Source of the DNA: Eublepharis macularius
Lineage: Eukaryota > Chordata > Lepidosauria > Squamata > Eublepharidae
DNA length: 64,000 nucleotides
Reading direction: 5' to 3'
Assembly: GCF_028583425.1 (NCBI RefSeq)
Contig: NC_072807.1
Coordinates: 29,455,001-29,519,000 of the forward strand
Both the position numbers and the translations under genes were made by a program. This document shows positions 53,348 to 63,604 of the stretch, in pieces. The notes under the pieces are model-generated. The model did not search any database, was not told the DNA's origin, and was given only the letters and a program-made list of their open reading frames with translations. Each line of letters opens with the position of its first letter. Positions within the stretch are counted from its first letter, which is position 1.

Positions 53348-53480
53348 ATGGTTGGATCCAGCCAACATTTCCATTGGATGACCCTTTTGGCCACCCAAAA
53401 GGCTATGTTGGGGATTATGGGACCTGCATGAACAACCGTTGTAGGAAGGAAGGGAATGGGAAAGCTGCCTGGATCCACCC
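53348..53480. repeat. GGTTGGATCCA-family inverted-terminal repeat
   Basis: ATGGTTGGATCCAGCCAAC on the left and CTGCCTGGATCCACCC on the right. Confidence 0.55.
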
Positions 53481-53559
53481 TGATGAAATTAAGCACATTC
53501 TCACTTCTTCTATTTTATGTAATTAATTCTGTAATTTCTGCAACATCATGTACAAAAAA

Positions 53560-54060
53560 CTGTCATTTGCAGGGGGCAGGGGGGGCCTGAACCACAGTCT
53601 GGCAGTCATGTAATTATACAGATTATTCAGATTTAAACTGTTTAATTAAAAAGGTGCCCCCAGTTAATCAGACAGCAAATGACTTTTAGGGGGGAAATTT
53701 TAAATTAGTTTATAACGTAAGTACTTGCATATCTCAAGCAGGCATGCCTCTTCTTGGGAACAGCACTCTCACTCACAGATCTCAGCGTTTTCCCTCTAGC
53801 TTGTGCACCGCGTATTAGAAAAAAAACTGTAATATGTATTTTAAAAAGAACCCCTTGGAAAAAAAAGATTACTATACAAAAAATGGCTGTGATATCTTAA
53901 TCACAGCTAACATCTTTTGTCAACTTGAACGCTGGCAATTATAGTCCTCGGATGAGGTGCGACACTGTGAATCACACCGCATGGCATAGTGAAAGCAACA
54001 CGTCGAGGTAAGGAATTCCTGTTTCCCCTTCAGACAATGCAGCTCAAGAGAAATGAGCAA
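53560..54060. promoter_or_regulatory. Candidate conserved non-coding element
   Basis: Repeat-free, AT-rich, with homeodomain-like cores (GTTTAATTAAAAAGG, CAGTTAATCAG) and a clear inverted pair CTGTGAT...ATCACAG near 53889-53908. No open frame of note. Inference from texture only. Confidence 0.3.
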
Positions 54061-54329
54061 TGTTTTTTTCCGTGCTTTCATTTGCCTCTGATGCAGGCCT
54101 GCTTAGCTCTTTGGCAGCCACTGCATTTTTTGGAATAAAAATAGAAACCATAATTCGAAACTGCAATTCCTTGTTCAAAAGAAGCAAGCATTTGTGTGCT
54201 GTAAAGAGGTATTTTCACCACTGTAAATCTCCTAGAAGTTGGATACTAATTTGCTCAGGATTGTTCAAAATTCTTAGTGTTACTACTATTGCCTAGCCTG
54301 CCAGTTGAAATCTCAAGACCTGCTCTCTG

Positions 54330-54750
54330 TGCCCCCACCTGCAGAGGTGAGGCAGGTGGCAACCAAAATCTGGGCATTTTCTGTGGCAGCATCTTGACTT
54401 TGGAATTCCCTTCTTCTTGAGGCTTGCCCAGCGCCTACCTTACTTTCCTTTAGGGTGCCAGTCAAAAGCATTTCTCTTTACCCAGGGTTTAACTCAAGGG
54501 TTCCATCTTTTTTGTATTGTCTGCTCTTAGCTTGAGGCCACTGTTTTCAATATCATTTAAGACTACTCTGTTTATTTATGTGCTTTCATGCCTTAGCATT
54601 TATGTTTTTATTTTATTTTATTGCCTTGGCTTGCTGTAATTGAATTTTTTTAGCGCCTTGGATCAGTTTTGTTTTATTATTTCAGTTCTGAGCTACCTCT
54701 AGCAGGTCTGGAGACATAGCATACAAATTTTCTAAATAAAAAATTGGCAT
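54330..54750 (+). mobile_element. L2-like LINE 3' region
   Basis: ACTTTGGAATTCCCTTCTTC and AGTCAAAAGCATTTCTCTTT correspond to the C-terminal end of an ORF2 remnant. A T-rich 3' UTR follows, ending TAGCGCCTTGGATCAGTTTT and TAAATAAAAAATTG. Confidence 0.55.
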
Positions 54751-55476
54751 TTATGTATCACTGTCAAGTCAACAAACCTTTTAAGCACTTCACATATGTT
54801 ATTACAGCCATCTTTTCAACAAAACAACTTAGTCTAGTTGTTTGGTATTGGGGAGCTGGAAGAGTAGAGTAGCTAAAGCTGAGCTGTGAATCAGAGAGTC
54901 CCGAATTCAAATCTTGTCTCTACTGGAGATGGGCACGAACAGCAATATGAACTGGCTTGGGAATTGTTGTGCAGGGTTTGGACGGGCAGCGTTGCATTGC
55001 CAGAGCCACTTAGCAATACTTCCATGAAGGTGATTACTGGACGGCAGACAAACCTGGAATGTTGTTTTGGAATCATCATTACTAATAATTGTCTGTGGTT
55101 CAGTGCTGTTTCATATATCCCACCCACACCCCATCATTATTTCTGTCCAAGTTCCATTGAAATTAGAGACAGTTAACCAGGGACGGTTTTTGATGGAGTG
55201 CACCTGTGATGATTTCCCAATGAATTCATTTTTCTCTAAGTGTGGGTGGGCTAAAATGATTCATTGAGGGGAATGCAGTCAGCAAGGAAAGTGATTCGTC
55301 TTCTGTCTAAAGAGCAAATGCTTAGTCTTTCCCAAGGCGTTCATTAACAAGCTTCGGATCCTTGCTTCCAAGCCACTGATTTGCATGAGAGGGAAAGTTA
55401 GTGTCCTTTTCTGAAAACTGCATTAAGGTCAGAAGTTATTTACTGGGGGAATCTCTGCTATTGGAATACTTAATGT
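54751..55476. other. Mostly unassigned DNA with SINE and MITE scraps
   Basis: 54855-54928 resembles a MIR-like SINE piece (CCCGAATTCAAATCTTGTCT). GATGGGCACGAAC at 54929 resembles the end of the MITE at 1376-1539. No exon seen. Confidence 0.4.
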
Positions 55477-55665
55477 CAGGGTTTTTTTTCTGGGAAAAGA
55501 GGTGGTGGAACTCAGTGGGTTGCCCTTGGAGAAAATGGCCACATGCCCTCGCAATCTCAATTCCCCTCTGTCTGGAGATCAGGAGGCGGGGCCACCAGCC
55601 ATGTGACCATTTTCAAGAGGTTCCGGAACTCCGTTCCCCCATGTTCCCCCTGAAAAAAATCCCTG
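55477..55665 (-). mobile_element. hAT-like MITE, CAGGGCTTTTTTTC family, copy 5 (reversed)
   Basis: A perfect 8-bp duplication cttaatgt at 55469-55476 and 55666-55673. It reads CAGGGTTTTTTTTCTGGGAA at the left and GTTCCCCCTGAAAAAAATCC at the right, the reverse orientation of copies 1-4. Confidence 0.9.
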
Positions 55666-55673
55666 CTTAATGT

Positions 55674-56227
55674 GTATGTGGATAGAGGGGCAGAGAGTTA
55701 GAATGCAAGGGTTTCAGTTTTTATTTGCAAGGGGAAACGTGATACTCTTTCTGCCATGCAAAAAAAGAAAAGAAAATGAATCCACTCCAAGTAACACTTC
55801 ACATTTTATGACTGTCAGTATTAACATTCGTCAATAACTTTCTAAAGGTTACTGGAGACAGCGATGTGGTTCCATTAAGTGAATTTGAGTGGGCCTGTTA
55901 ATGCTTTTTAAAAATACAGCTTGTTCTCAGGGGAAAGGAAGAACTGCAGACTGTATAGTTTTTTGCAAACTTGTCATTTTTTAAAAAAAAAGTTTGTTCT
56001 GCAGCTTATAATATAAACAGGGCAAACAAGTCAAATAATATGTTCAAATGATATGTTCAAACAAGCAAAAAAGCTGAAAAGAGAGGCACTCAGTCAACAC
56101 ACATAAACACTTCGTTCCAATTTTGTAAAACAGTAGATGGGTAAAGGGCTGGTTCAGAATAGGCTTGGCATGTTGATCGGTTGGCTGTACAAATCATTAC
56201 AGCTAATAGCAAAGTCCTGGTCTGTAT
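55674..56227. other. Unassigned AT-rich DNA
   Basis: No gene or named repeat. Confidence 0.35.
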
Positions 56228-56440
56228 GTGGTGGTGGAAATTGCCGTCAAGTCATAACTTACCCCTGGTGGGGTTTTCAAAGGCAAGAGATATTCCGAGC
56301 TGGTTTGCCGGTGCCTGCCTCTGTGTAGCAACCCTGGACTTCCTTGGAGGTCTCCCATCCAAGTACTAACCAAGGCTAACACTGCTTAGCTTTTGAGATC
56401 TGATGAGATCGGTCTTGCCTAGGCTATCCAGGTCAGGGTC
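56228..56440 (-). mobile_element. 5S-rRNA-derived SINE
   Basis: Reversed: CGTCAAGTCATAACTTACCC (tail), CCGGTGCCTGCCTCTGTG (body), CTCCCATCCAAGTACTAACC and CTTTTGAGATCTGATGAGAT (head). Confidence 0.88.
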
Positions 56441-57454
56441 CCAGTCTATGTACCAATAATGAAAATGAGACTGCTCAGAAAGGTGAGAGACAGTTCTGTG
56501 TATGCAGAGGAACCCCCAGGTATGGGGCCTGACCTGGTCAGGACAAAGGTGGACACAGAAATATTTCAAATAATAGTTTTCTACATATGTTATTTATTTC
56601 CCCCCATGACCTCCATATTGTGGGGATAGGCAAAAGGAATAACTCAATCTGCCTATGCATAGGCGTTGTCAACAGGCTCTCATCTGGATGCTTCACAGGT
56701 GGGTAGATGGCATTTTCATTGCCTCATTAGATGGCAAGGCATCTGCCTTTCGTTCTGCTGTGGATCCCTAGCAGAGAGGTTAGTTGTCTTGCCTGAGCTT
56801 CAAGCGTTAGATGGGCCACCCAGCACCAGAGAACAGACTTCTCCACAATGGAGATTCCGCAATGGAACTTGAGCTTCCTTCCAGCGAAGTTGCCACGGTG
56901 GCAGAAAGGGTCCCTGAACTATCTTGTGAAAGTCTGGCTGCTAATTTTTGTTGCCTGAACAACTTCATTGGATGGCAAGGTGCCTGTGTGCCCTGTAATC
57001 TGCTGATGGGCCTTCAAGGAGACAGGGAATGAGAACCCCCCATTCTTCATTTCCTTGAAGATCAGCTGCTTGTATTGTCGGTTGACTATTGATGATTGGA
57101 TTGACACTAAATATTCTATGAAGTCAAGGATGCCACTGAGTTTAGAACTACGCCCGGTTAAAACAGTTGGTATTGCCTCTGGGTGCTCATGTCTTGATGC
57201 AAACATCTTCTTAGGGCTTATGTGCATAATAACCAGAACGCATCCAACTGTCCTTCAAGTAGCTTTCCTCTATTGTAACTGACTTTTCCACCAGCTATTT
57301 AAATTGGACAAAGGCTTCAAAACTGAGCCAAAAGGAAAGGTGAGATATAAATGTTTTAAATAAATAAACTTTGCTTAATGGAGTGGTAGGATAAGGGTAG
57401 GATCTACCCCAGTATGTCCTACTTAATCTTGCATAGTAGCTGCCTTTGGTGTGT
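56441..57454. other. Unassigned DNA
   Basis: No exon recognised. A LINE-like tail (GGTGAGATATAAATGTTTTA) lies at 57341-57368. Confidence 0.4.
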
Positions 57455-57700
57455 GTGTTATGTGCTGTCAAGTCACCTCTGACCTACGGTGACCCTATGA
57501 ATGAAAGACCTCCAAAACATCCTATCATTAACAGACTGGCCCACATCCTGCAACCTGGAGGACGTGGCTTGTTATTGATTCAAACCATCTCATTTTAGGT
57601 CTTCCTTTTTTCCTACTGCCTTCCACTTTTCCTAGCCTTAATTGACTTTTCCAGAGAATCTTGTCTTCAGAATTCACCTGCTAGTTATATATCCATGAGA
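57455..57700 (+). mobile_element. BovB/RTE-associated repeat fragment
   Basis: TGCTGTCAAGTCACCTCTGA, GACCCTATGAATGAAAGACC, TTTAGGTCTTCCTTTTTTCC and TGCCTTCCACTTTTCCTAGC. I associate this order with the 3' region of squamate BovB (RTE) LINEs and the SINEs that borrow it. The first 40 bases resemble the tail of the 5S SINEs. Confidence 0.5.
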
Positions 57701-57720
57701 ACGCTTGTCTGTGAATAATT

Positions 57721-57900
57721 GGGTTGGATCCAACCAGCTTTTCCACAGTTGAAAAAAGGAGGATGGGTCCCCTTTGATCACCAAAAAGACTACACTGGAG
57801 ACTGTGGGACCTGCATGGATAAAAGCCACATGTGATGAGATCTGTAACAAGGATAGGAATTGGGTGAGATTGAGTAAAAAAGCTGTTTGGATCCAGTCCC
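57721..57900. repeat. GGTTGGATCCA-family inverted-terminal repeat
   Basis: GGGTTGGATCCAACCAGCTT on the left and AAGCTGTTTGGATCCAGTCC on the right, the best-preserved of three copies. Confidence 0.6.
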
Positions 57901-58569
57901 AAATCTACCATTTCCGATGGTAGTGTAGACTCCCTCATAATGCTTTATTTACACATTGTCTAAAAGCTATTTGACATTACGATCAAGGGAAAAATGAAAT
58001 CTTCATTGATTTTCCTGCAAGATTCATTTGCCTTTATATCATTATATGGAGGAAGGAAAGCAGACCTACAGGGTAATCAAAGTCACAACATGGATGCCTA
58101 TTAATACTCTGCCAATAAAAACCGTGTCCTCTCTGACTAGCAACTTTATCCCCTCAGAAAGCCAGATGACTTTGACTGAGAAAAATTTCTCTTTGGTGAA
58201 GCCCAGTAGGATTACCTAGTTCTCTCTCATAATACCATAACTTGGGATCACCCAGTTAAAATGATCTGCCTTAGCTTTAGGAAAGTCCTTTCTCACAAAA
58301 CACATAATTAACTTATGAGATTCAGTACCGCAGGATGGTCACCACTTTGATGGCTTGTAAGATACGTAATATATATTCAATCACTCTGTGCCTGGGACAG
58401 TAGCAGCATACTTTTGGTCTTCTGTGCTTACTTAATTTGGTGGTATCGATAACTCTAATGGTAAACTAGCTTGTGCCTTTGCGAAGAATTAAAGCAAAGG
58501 TACTTACTTGGAGGGGCTCCTCAAGTATTCAGAAAAAAGAAATAGGGGGAAAGAGAAACTCTCAAAAAT
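57901..58569. other. Unassigned DNA with a CR1-like scrap
   Basis: AGTCCTTTCTCACAAAACAC to CACTTTGATGGCTTGTAAG (58285-58360) looks like a CR1-like LINE fragment. Nothing else recognised. Confidence 0.4.
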
Positions 58570-58745
58570 AGCCTTGCAGAGACTGAAATCTGTGTAATAC
58601 CTTTTATTAGGACCAACCAGATTGATACAAAAGATTGCAAAAGCTTTTGAGCTCAATGCACACTGTTGAGTATCAGTTTGGTTGGCCCTAATAAAAGTTA
58701 TTACCCAGATTTTGTTCTTGATTTTGCACAGACCAATAGGGCTAA
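58570..58745. mobile_element. Old Penelope-like fold-back
   Basis: ACCTTTTATTAGGACCAACC and GCAAAAGCTTTTGAGCTC on the left, and GGTTGGCCCTAATAAAAGTT with GCACAGACCAATAGGGCTAA on the right, show the inverted-arm layout with a right-hand tail. Confidence 0.55.
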
Positions 58746-58938
58746 CAACTTATTCTACTTGTGAGGACTAAACCCATGCTCTAGGAGGAAGGGAATGTTT
58801 GACACCAGATGAGGAAAAAGGGGTGGGAGATAAATCAAATGGCTCAAAACTCTCAAGAGCTTTTTGGAGTGGGAGACTGTGGGAGGTGAAACCGAAAAGA
58901 GTCCAGTAGCACCTTTAAGACTAACCAACTTTACTGTA

Positions 58939-58978
58939 GCATAAGCTTTCGAGAATCACAGTTCTCTTCGTCGGATGC
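58939..58978 (-). ncRNA. Hammerhead-like motif, mutated (PLE copy 5, minus arm)
   Basis: The minus strand reads GCATCCGACGAAG, so the core is CCGACGA; a C replaces the invariant U4. The other parts match the plus arm. Probably inactive. Confidence 0.5.
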
Positions 58979-59018
58979 GCATCTGACGAAGAGAACTGTG
59001 ATTCTCGAAAGCTTATGC
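58979..59018 (+). ncRNA. Hammerhead-ribozyme-like motif (PLE copy 5, plus arm)
   Basis: GCAT, CTGACGA (58983-58989), extra A, stem GAGAA/TTCTC, GAAA (59007-59010), GC, T, T, ATGC. GCAT and ATGC pair perfectly as stem I. Predicted cleavage is after 59014. Confidence 0.62.
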
Positions 59019-59117
59019 TACAGTAAAGTTGGTTAGTCTTAACGGTGCTACTGGACTCTTTTCGATTTTGCTACTACAGACTAACACGGCTAACTCCTCT
59101 GGTTCTGTGGGAGGTGA

Positions 59118-62100
59118 TATTTTCAACTTGTCCCCCCCCCCATCCCAGCTTGTGTTCCTTATTATCCTCTAAGTATTACCCTGGGCTGGTCACGTAACTC
59201 AGTGCCAGCCTTATCAATCACACAGGGTTGTTGTGAAGATAAAATGGCAGGGAGAGACCCGGAGTCAGGATAAAAATGTAGCAGAACTCTGACCAAAACT
59301 ATGTTCCCCATATAATGAACTGCAATAGTTTATAGCCTTGTGTGGTGGTCTCATTAAAATCACGGAAAGGACCCCATTAAAAATGAATGGGCTGCTTTTA
59401 TACTGAGGGAAGAACATCTTCTCCAAAACTACAGCAAAAAAAAAAAGACTAGGAGGGAAAAAATGTTTAATTACTGGAGCCTGTATATGACTCCTTCTTT
59501 AAAAGATCCCTCCCCATCCTGAAAGAATGCTTAAGATACACCTTCTTCTCGGATGTAGCTGGCTGCATCTTTAAAGTAGCTCATCTAGCAGAAAATCAAC
59601 AGGTGCAGTGTCTCCTATCCTGATGCCAAGAAAGCGTCATCAATTGGGTTTCTGCCTGGTATGCAGCTGTTTCAAGGCACACAGAGAAAGGGGCAATGAT
59701 GCTGTGGAAAGACAGGGTAGCAGCTTGCCTCCAAGCACAAGCAGAGCTTTATTTTAACATCCCCAACAAAAATCCTGGGTTCTCAGTGGGCCAGCGAGCA
59801 GCTTGGGCCTTGGTCTACAACTGCCCACGACAGGGGAACCTGCTTCGCACACAGCAACTGTGGGTCAGAATCGGAGATCTCTGTCTCCGCAAAGTGTCTG
59901 GGCCCTCCCAGATAGTATGGCAGAGAAGGCTGCGTAGTTATATTCGCCTGAAGAAAAACTCCCGCTTTTCAATCCTCTTTATGCAGTTACCAAGTGTATT
60001 CTGTCCTCTGTCCTGTGCAATCTTCTGAATAGCAGGGCAAGGACATGAATGGCCGGATGAATAACCATTTCTTTCTCAAACGCCAGTTTTCCAAACAGTG
60101 CTTTCAGACAGTCTCCCCCCTTCCCCAAATCTTGCTAGCTGGCAACTAGTAGCTGGCAAGACGTAGGCTTTCTAGCTGCCAATTCTGGCCATCGTTGGTT
60201 GATTTCAGGTTAGTCCCCCCCCCCCCATCAACATCCATTTGTTTTCTTCCCCCAAACTGAGGGAAGTTGGTAGAAGCTAATCAAAAAACCATCTGGGGGA
60301 GGGGGGGAGCAATGCCCATTTGCAAAAAGGGGGGGAAGGGGGGCTGCAGAGCCAAATCATGTTTCACTTTCAGAGCTAAACTTCTTTTCCCATCCTGGGA
60401 AATTACTCAGCTCTGGAAAATGTGCAGAATTCAACCCACAGAACAGCAGTTAAAAACAACTTCTGGGTCTGAACCCACACCCATCTGCCTGACCTGCCTT
60501 TTTCCTTCACTGGCATAAAGGTAAACATTTCGGGGGAGAGTTTTGTGTTTGAAACTCCTGCCCAGTGCACCACTTGACAACGGTGAAATTCGTGGAGATT
60601 CTTGGCAATCAAGAGAGCTTTGGGAAGAGAGGCTGCCTCATTCATTGCATGTAAAGACGATCTTTCTGCCAATGCATTTCAAGTTTGAAAGGATGGCTCA
60701 CAATCAGACAGACATAAACAGATGGGAAAGGAAGAAAGTGGGGGGAGCAAGCAAAGGCAGATGCCCGCTCCTACAGAAATGTAGGTAACAGCCAGGTGCA
60801 ATGACCATTCTAAAAGGCCATTCTAAGAGAGGGAGAGACGTAAGAATAGCTACACTGGAAGCATCCTGCTTCCAACAGGATAGCCAGATGCCACAGAGAA
60901 GCTCAAAACCAAGGCTCTCGGACCGCAGTACTTGCCATCTGACAGTCAAAGGAGTCCTGCTTCTGAACCCAGAGGCTCCATTTGGCTGTTGTGGCAATAG
61001 ATCTATCATCTGGCCAGTCTCTTTTTTAATCCTGCCTGAACCAGTAGCCATAACAACATCTTGTGGCAGTGAGTTCCACAAGCCAGCTACAATTTCCCAA
61101 AAAGGCAGTTGGTCCCAACGAAGCCACTGGAGAGGTCCTTCCTCTGTCACTGGTCCCTCTGATGTAACTAGGTGGGATGGTTGCAGAGAGGAGGAAGCAA
61201 ATGGCTGTTGGCCCCAACTTTTTTCCTAAGAGAAGTTCTGTGTCATACAGGGCAGCAATTCACCAGGTTCAACATCTTGTCCCTCAGTGGCATCTCCATG
61301 GCAGGGAAAGCTGCACCTGCTGGTTATCTGCCTGTTAGGTAGAAGCACTCAGCCACTACTGGGGAAGAGATGGTAACCCTAACTAAGAAAATCCCAGTTA
61401 ATTAAACGAAACATGTAACTGGAACCCTCCACTCCAGAGTACTTAACAGTTAATCTTCGCTGAATGTAATCTAAATGCACAGCCAATAAATTACACAAAC
61501 GAAGTTGATTTTTTTGAAGGGAGTTATGACGGTTTGGGAGTTCTGAGTTACTACTTTGAATCCCTTTGGGCAAATATTACATCTATAAATCTGCTCTATC
61601 CCACTGAAAAGTTTATGCAGTGATTTACGCACTCGTTAAAATGAACAGCGGTCTTAAGCAGCGTGAATATCTTCAGGAAGGCCAAGCTGAAAAGGGCAAT
61701 GACCGGCTTTGCTGCATAGTTTAGCCACTGTGTCATTTCAGAAGCGGGGAAAGCAGAAAGGTAAAGCAATCATGGAAGACTCTTTGTTTAAGGGAACTGC
61801 AGCATTTGGGGGATGTTGTGGTTAATACATACTGAAAGGAAACAAAGAATTGTCTTACTAGATCAAGGGATGTAAAGATCATCTGAGACCAACAGAGTGG
61901 CAATCCCAGAGGTCCTAATCCAGGCCCTACGTGCCTGTAATTTACTTATTTAAAATGAATGGAAGTCTCTGATCTCTGCTGTATCTGTTTGTGCCGACAA
62001 GTCGTACAGGGCACTGATAAGGACTAGAATCTTGGTCAGAGCTCTAAGTGAACTGACTGCGCACCCTAAAAGCATGCCCTGTTCTCCCAGAACTTGATGC

Positions 62101-62607
62101 GCACAGGAATTCCTCAACACAGAGACAAATGAGTCAACATGGATAGATGAGAGAGAGATGGGATTTGCAGAAAGCTAGGAAGTTTGAGAACCACTCAACC
62201 AGTGAAAAGTCCCAAGACGCTGAATGTAATGCTCGATCTTTTACTCTCTCTTCACCCTCTCCGGTCTCTGTTTGACTTCTTGATTGTGGAAACATGTCAT
62301 AGATTGAAATGGACAAAAATGGCTGTCATTTCTAGGAGAGTTTATGGTATAAACATGTCCCTAATAAGGACCTGCTTCGGTCAAATAAAACATAACTATT
62401 TAATGAAACATTATTTGACCAAACATTCTTGAGACTTAAAAATGCAAACATTAGGGCCAGGTGAATAATGTCTGACAACATGCAAACAAGGAGCTAGAAT
62501 TTTTCTTGGAACAATCAGGATAAGAATTGAGGAAAGCCATAATGCCAGATTTGAAAGTAATAAGAAGACTTTTATAGTGCTTTTTCAGGGCTCTAAGTGT
62601 AGCACAA
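59118..62607. other. Mostly unassigned DNA
   Basis: 59165-59290 is a MIR-like SINE scrap (CACAGGGTTGTTGTGAAGAT). 61035-61085 (ATCTTGTGGCAGTGAGTTCC) looks like a LINE fragment. C10 and G-rich runs lie near 60217 and 60297-60344. No exon with splice sites recognised; frames up to 148 codons (60704-61150 minus) lack known domains. Confidence 0.4.
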
Positions 62608-62822
62608 GCCCTGACCTGGATAGCCCAGGAGAACCTGATCTTGTCAGATCTCAGAAGCTAAGCAGGGTCAGCCTTGGTCAGTAATTGCATGGGAGACCTC
62701 CAAGGAAGACCAGGGTTGCAGAGGCAGGCAATGGCAAACCACCTCTGTTAGTCTCGTGCTATGAAAACTCCAGCAGGGGTCACCATAAGTCAGCTATGAC
62801 TTGAGGGCACTCTCCACCACCA
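62608..62822 (+). mobile_element. 5S-rRNA-derived SINE (best copy)
   Basis: CCCTGACCTGGATAGCCCAG, CAGATCTCAGAAGCTAAGCA, GGGTCAGCCTTGGTCAGTAA and CATGGGAGACC reproduce the 5S rRNA internal control region order. Body GGCAATGGCAAACCACCTCT, tail GTCAGCTATGACTTGAGGGC with CACCACCA at the end. This copy best defines the family. Confidence 0.93.
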
Positions 62823-63253
62823 AGTGTTGCACACACATAAAATTAGTAATCATGACATCGCTCTGAGGCAGGTCAAGTACTATTAGGGGAAGGGGCTACA
62901 GGTTGGTGGGTAGAATGTATGTTTCCTATATAGAAGGTCTCAATCTCCGGCATCTCTGATTTAAAAGAATAAGCAGGTATAAGTTGGACCACCACCCCTT
63001 CCCCCCCCCCCCGCCCCAGTGTGATCACGCTGCATTTCTTGGCATTGAATCACATGTCCTCTTGATGCACTTGTTCAAAAGAACTTTCATCTACCCATTC
63101 AGCCAGTTCAAGGATTTTGAAATATAAAATTCCCACTCATAGGAGAAAACCTGTCACCAAGAAAACAGGTAAAGGGGGTATACTGCAGAAGTTGAATGGG
63201 TGCTCAGGCCCCTTCATTTCTATCCTCCTTAAGGCCACATTATAATTCTAATT
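62823..63253. other. Unassigned DNA
   Basis: A C16 run (interrupted) lies at 63000-63016. No gene or named repeat. Confidence 0.35.
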
Positions 63254-63347
63254 TCAGGTGGGTAGCCATGGTGGTCTGCAGTAGCACAGCAGGATTTGAA
63301 TCCAGTAGCACCTTAGAGACCAATGAGGTTTTCAGGGTTTGAGCTTT
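63254..63347 (-). mobile_element. Old PLE fragment hit by a younger PLE
   Basis: GTAGCCATGGTGGTCTGCAG, CCAGTAGCACCTTAGAGACC and GAGCTTTCAAGATTCAAAG form a minus-oriented arm of the older subfamily. It appears to continue after 63604. Confidence 0.55.
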
Positions 63348-63406
63348 CAAGATTCAAAGTCAAAAAGAGTCCAGTAGCACCTTTAAGACTAACCAATTTT
63401 ATTTTA

Positions 63407-63445
63407 GCATAAGCTTTCGAGAATCAAGTTCTCTTCTTCAGATGC
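63407..63445 (-). ncRNA. Hammerhead-ribozyme-like motif (PLE copy 6, minus arm)
   Basis: GCAT, CTGAAGA, extra A, stem GAGAA/TTCTC with a five-base loop, GAAA, GCTT, ATGC on the minus strand. Confidence 0.55.
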
Positions 63446-63466
63446 CTGATACAGTCTCTGTATCAG

Positions 63467-63505
63467 GCATCTGAAGAAGAGAACTTGATTCTCGAAAGCT
63501 TATGC
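63467..63505 (+). ncRNA. Hammerhead-ribozyme-like motif (PLE copy 6, plus arm)
   Basis: GCAT (63467-63470), CTGAAGA (63471-63477), extra A, stem 63479-63483 with 63489-63493, GAAA (63494-63497), GC, T, T, ATGC. It mirrors the minus-arm motif. Predicted cleavage is after 63501. Confidence 0.6.
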
Positions 63506-63604
63506 TAAAATAAAATTGGTTAGTCTTAAAGGTGCTACTGGACTCTTTTTGATTTTGCTACCACAGACTAACACGGCTAACTTCTCTGCAACCAAGAATC
63601 AAAG

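Larger units (their letters stand above)
58890..59104. mobile_element. Penelope-like fold-back insertion, copy 5
   Basis: A perfect 13-bp duplication ctgtgggaggtga flanks it (58877-58889 and 59105-59117). The arms are nearly identical and abut at GGATGC|GCATCT. The right arm alone carries the outer tail (GACTAACACGGCTAACTCCT). Each arm holds a hammerhead-like segment. Confidence 0.92.
63360..63592. mobile_element. Penelope-like fold-back insertion, copy 6
   Basis: It is flanked by caagattcaaag (63348-63359) and caagaatcaaag (63593-63604), a 12-bp duplication with one mismatch. The arms extend past the ribozyme motif to CCTGATACAG around a six-base centre. The right arm carries the outer tail. 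Confidence 0.88.

Noticed and set aside
62608..62740. Functional 5S rRNA gene
   Set aside because: The 5S-like part is incomplete and fused to a conserved non-5S body and tail shared by eight other copies, so it is a SINE.
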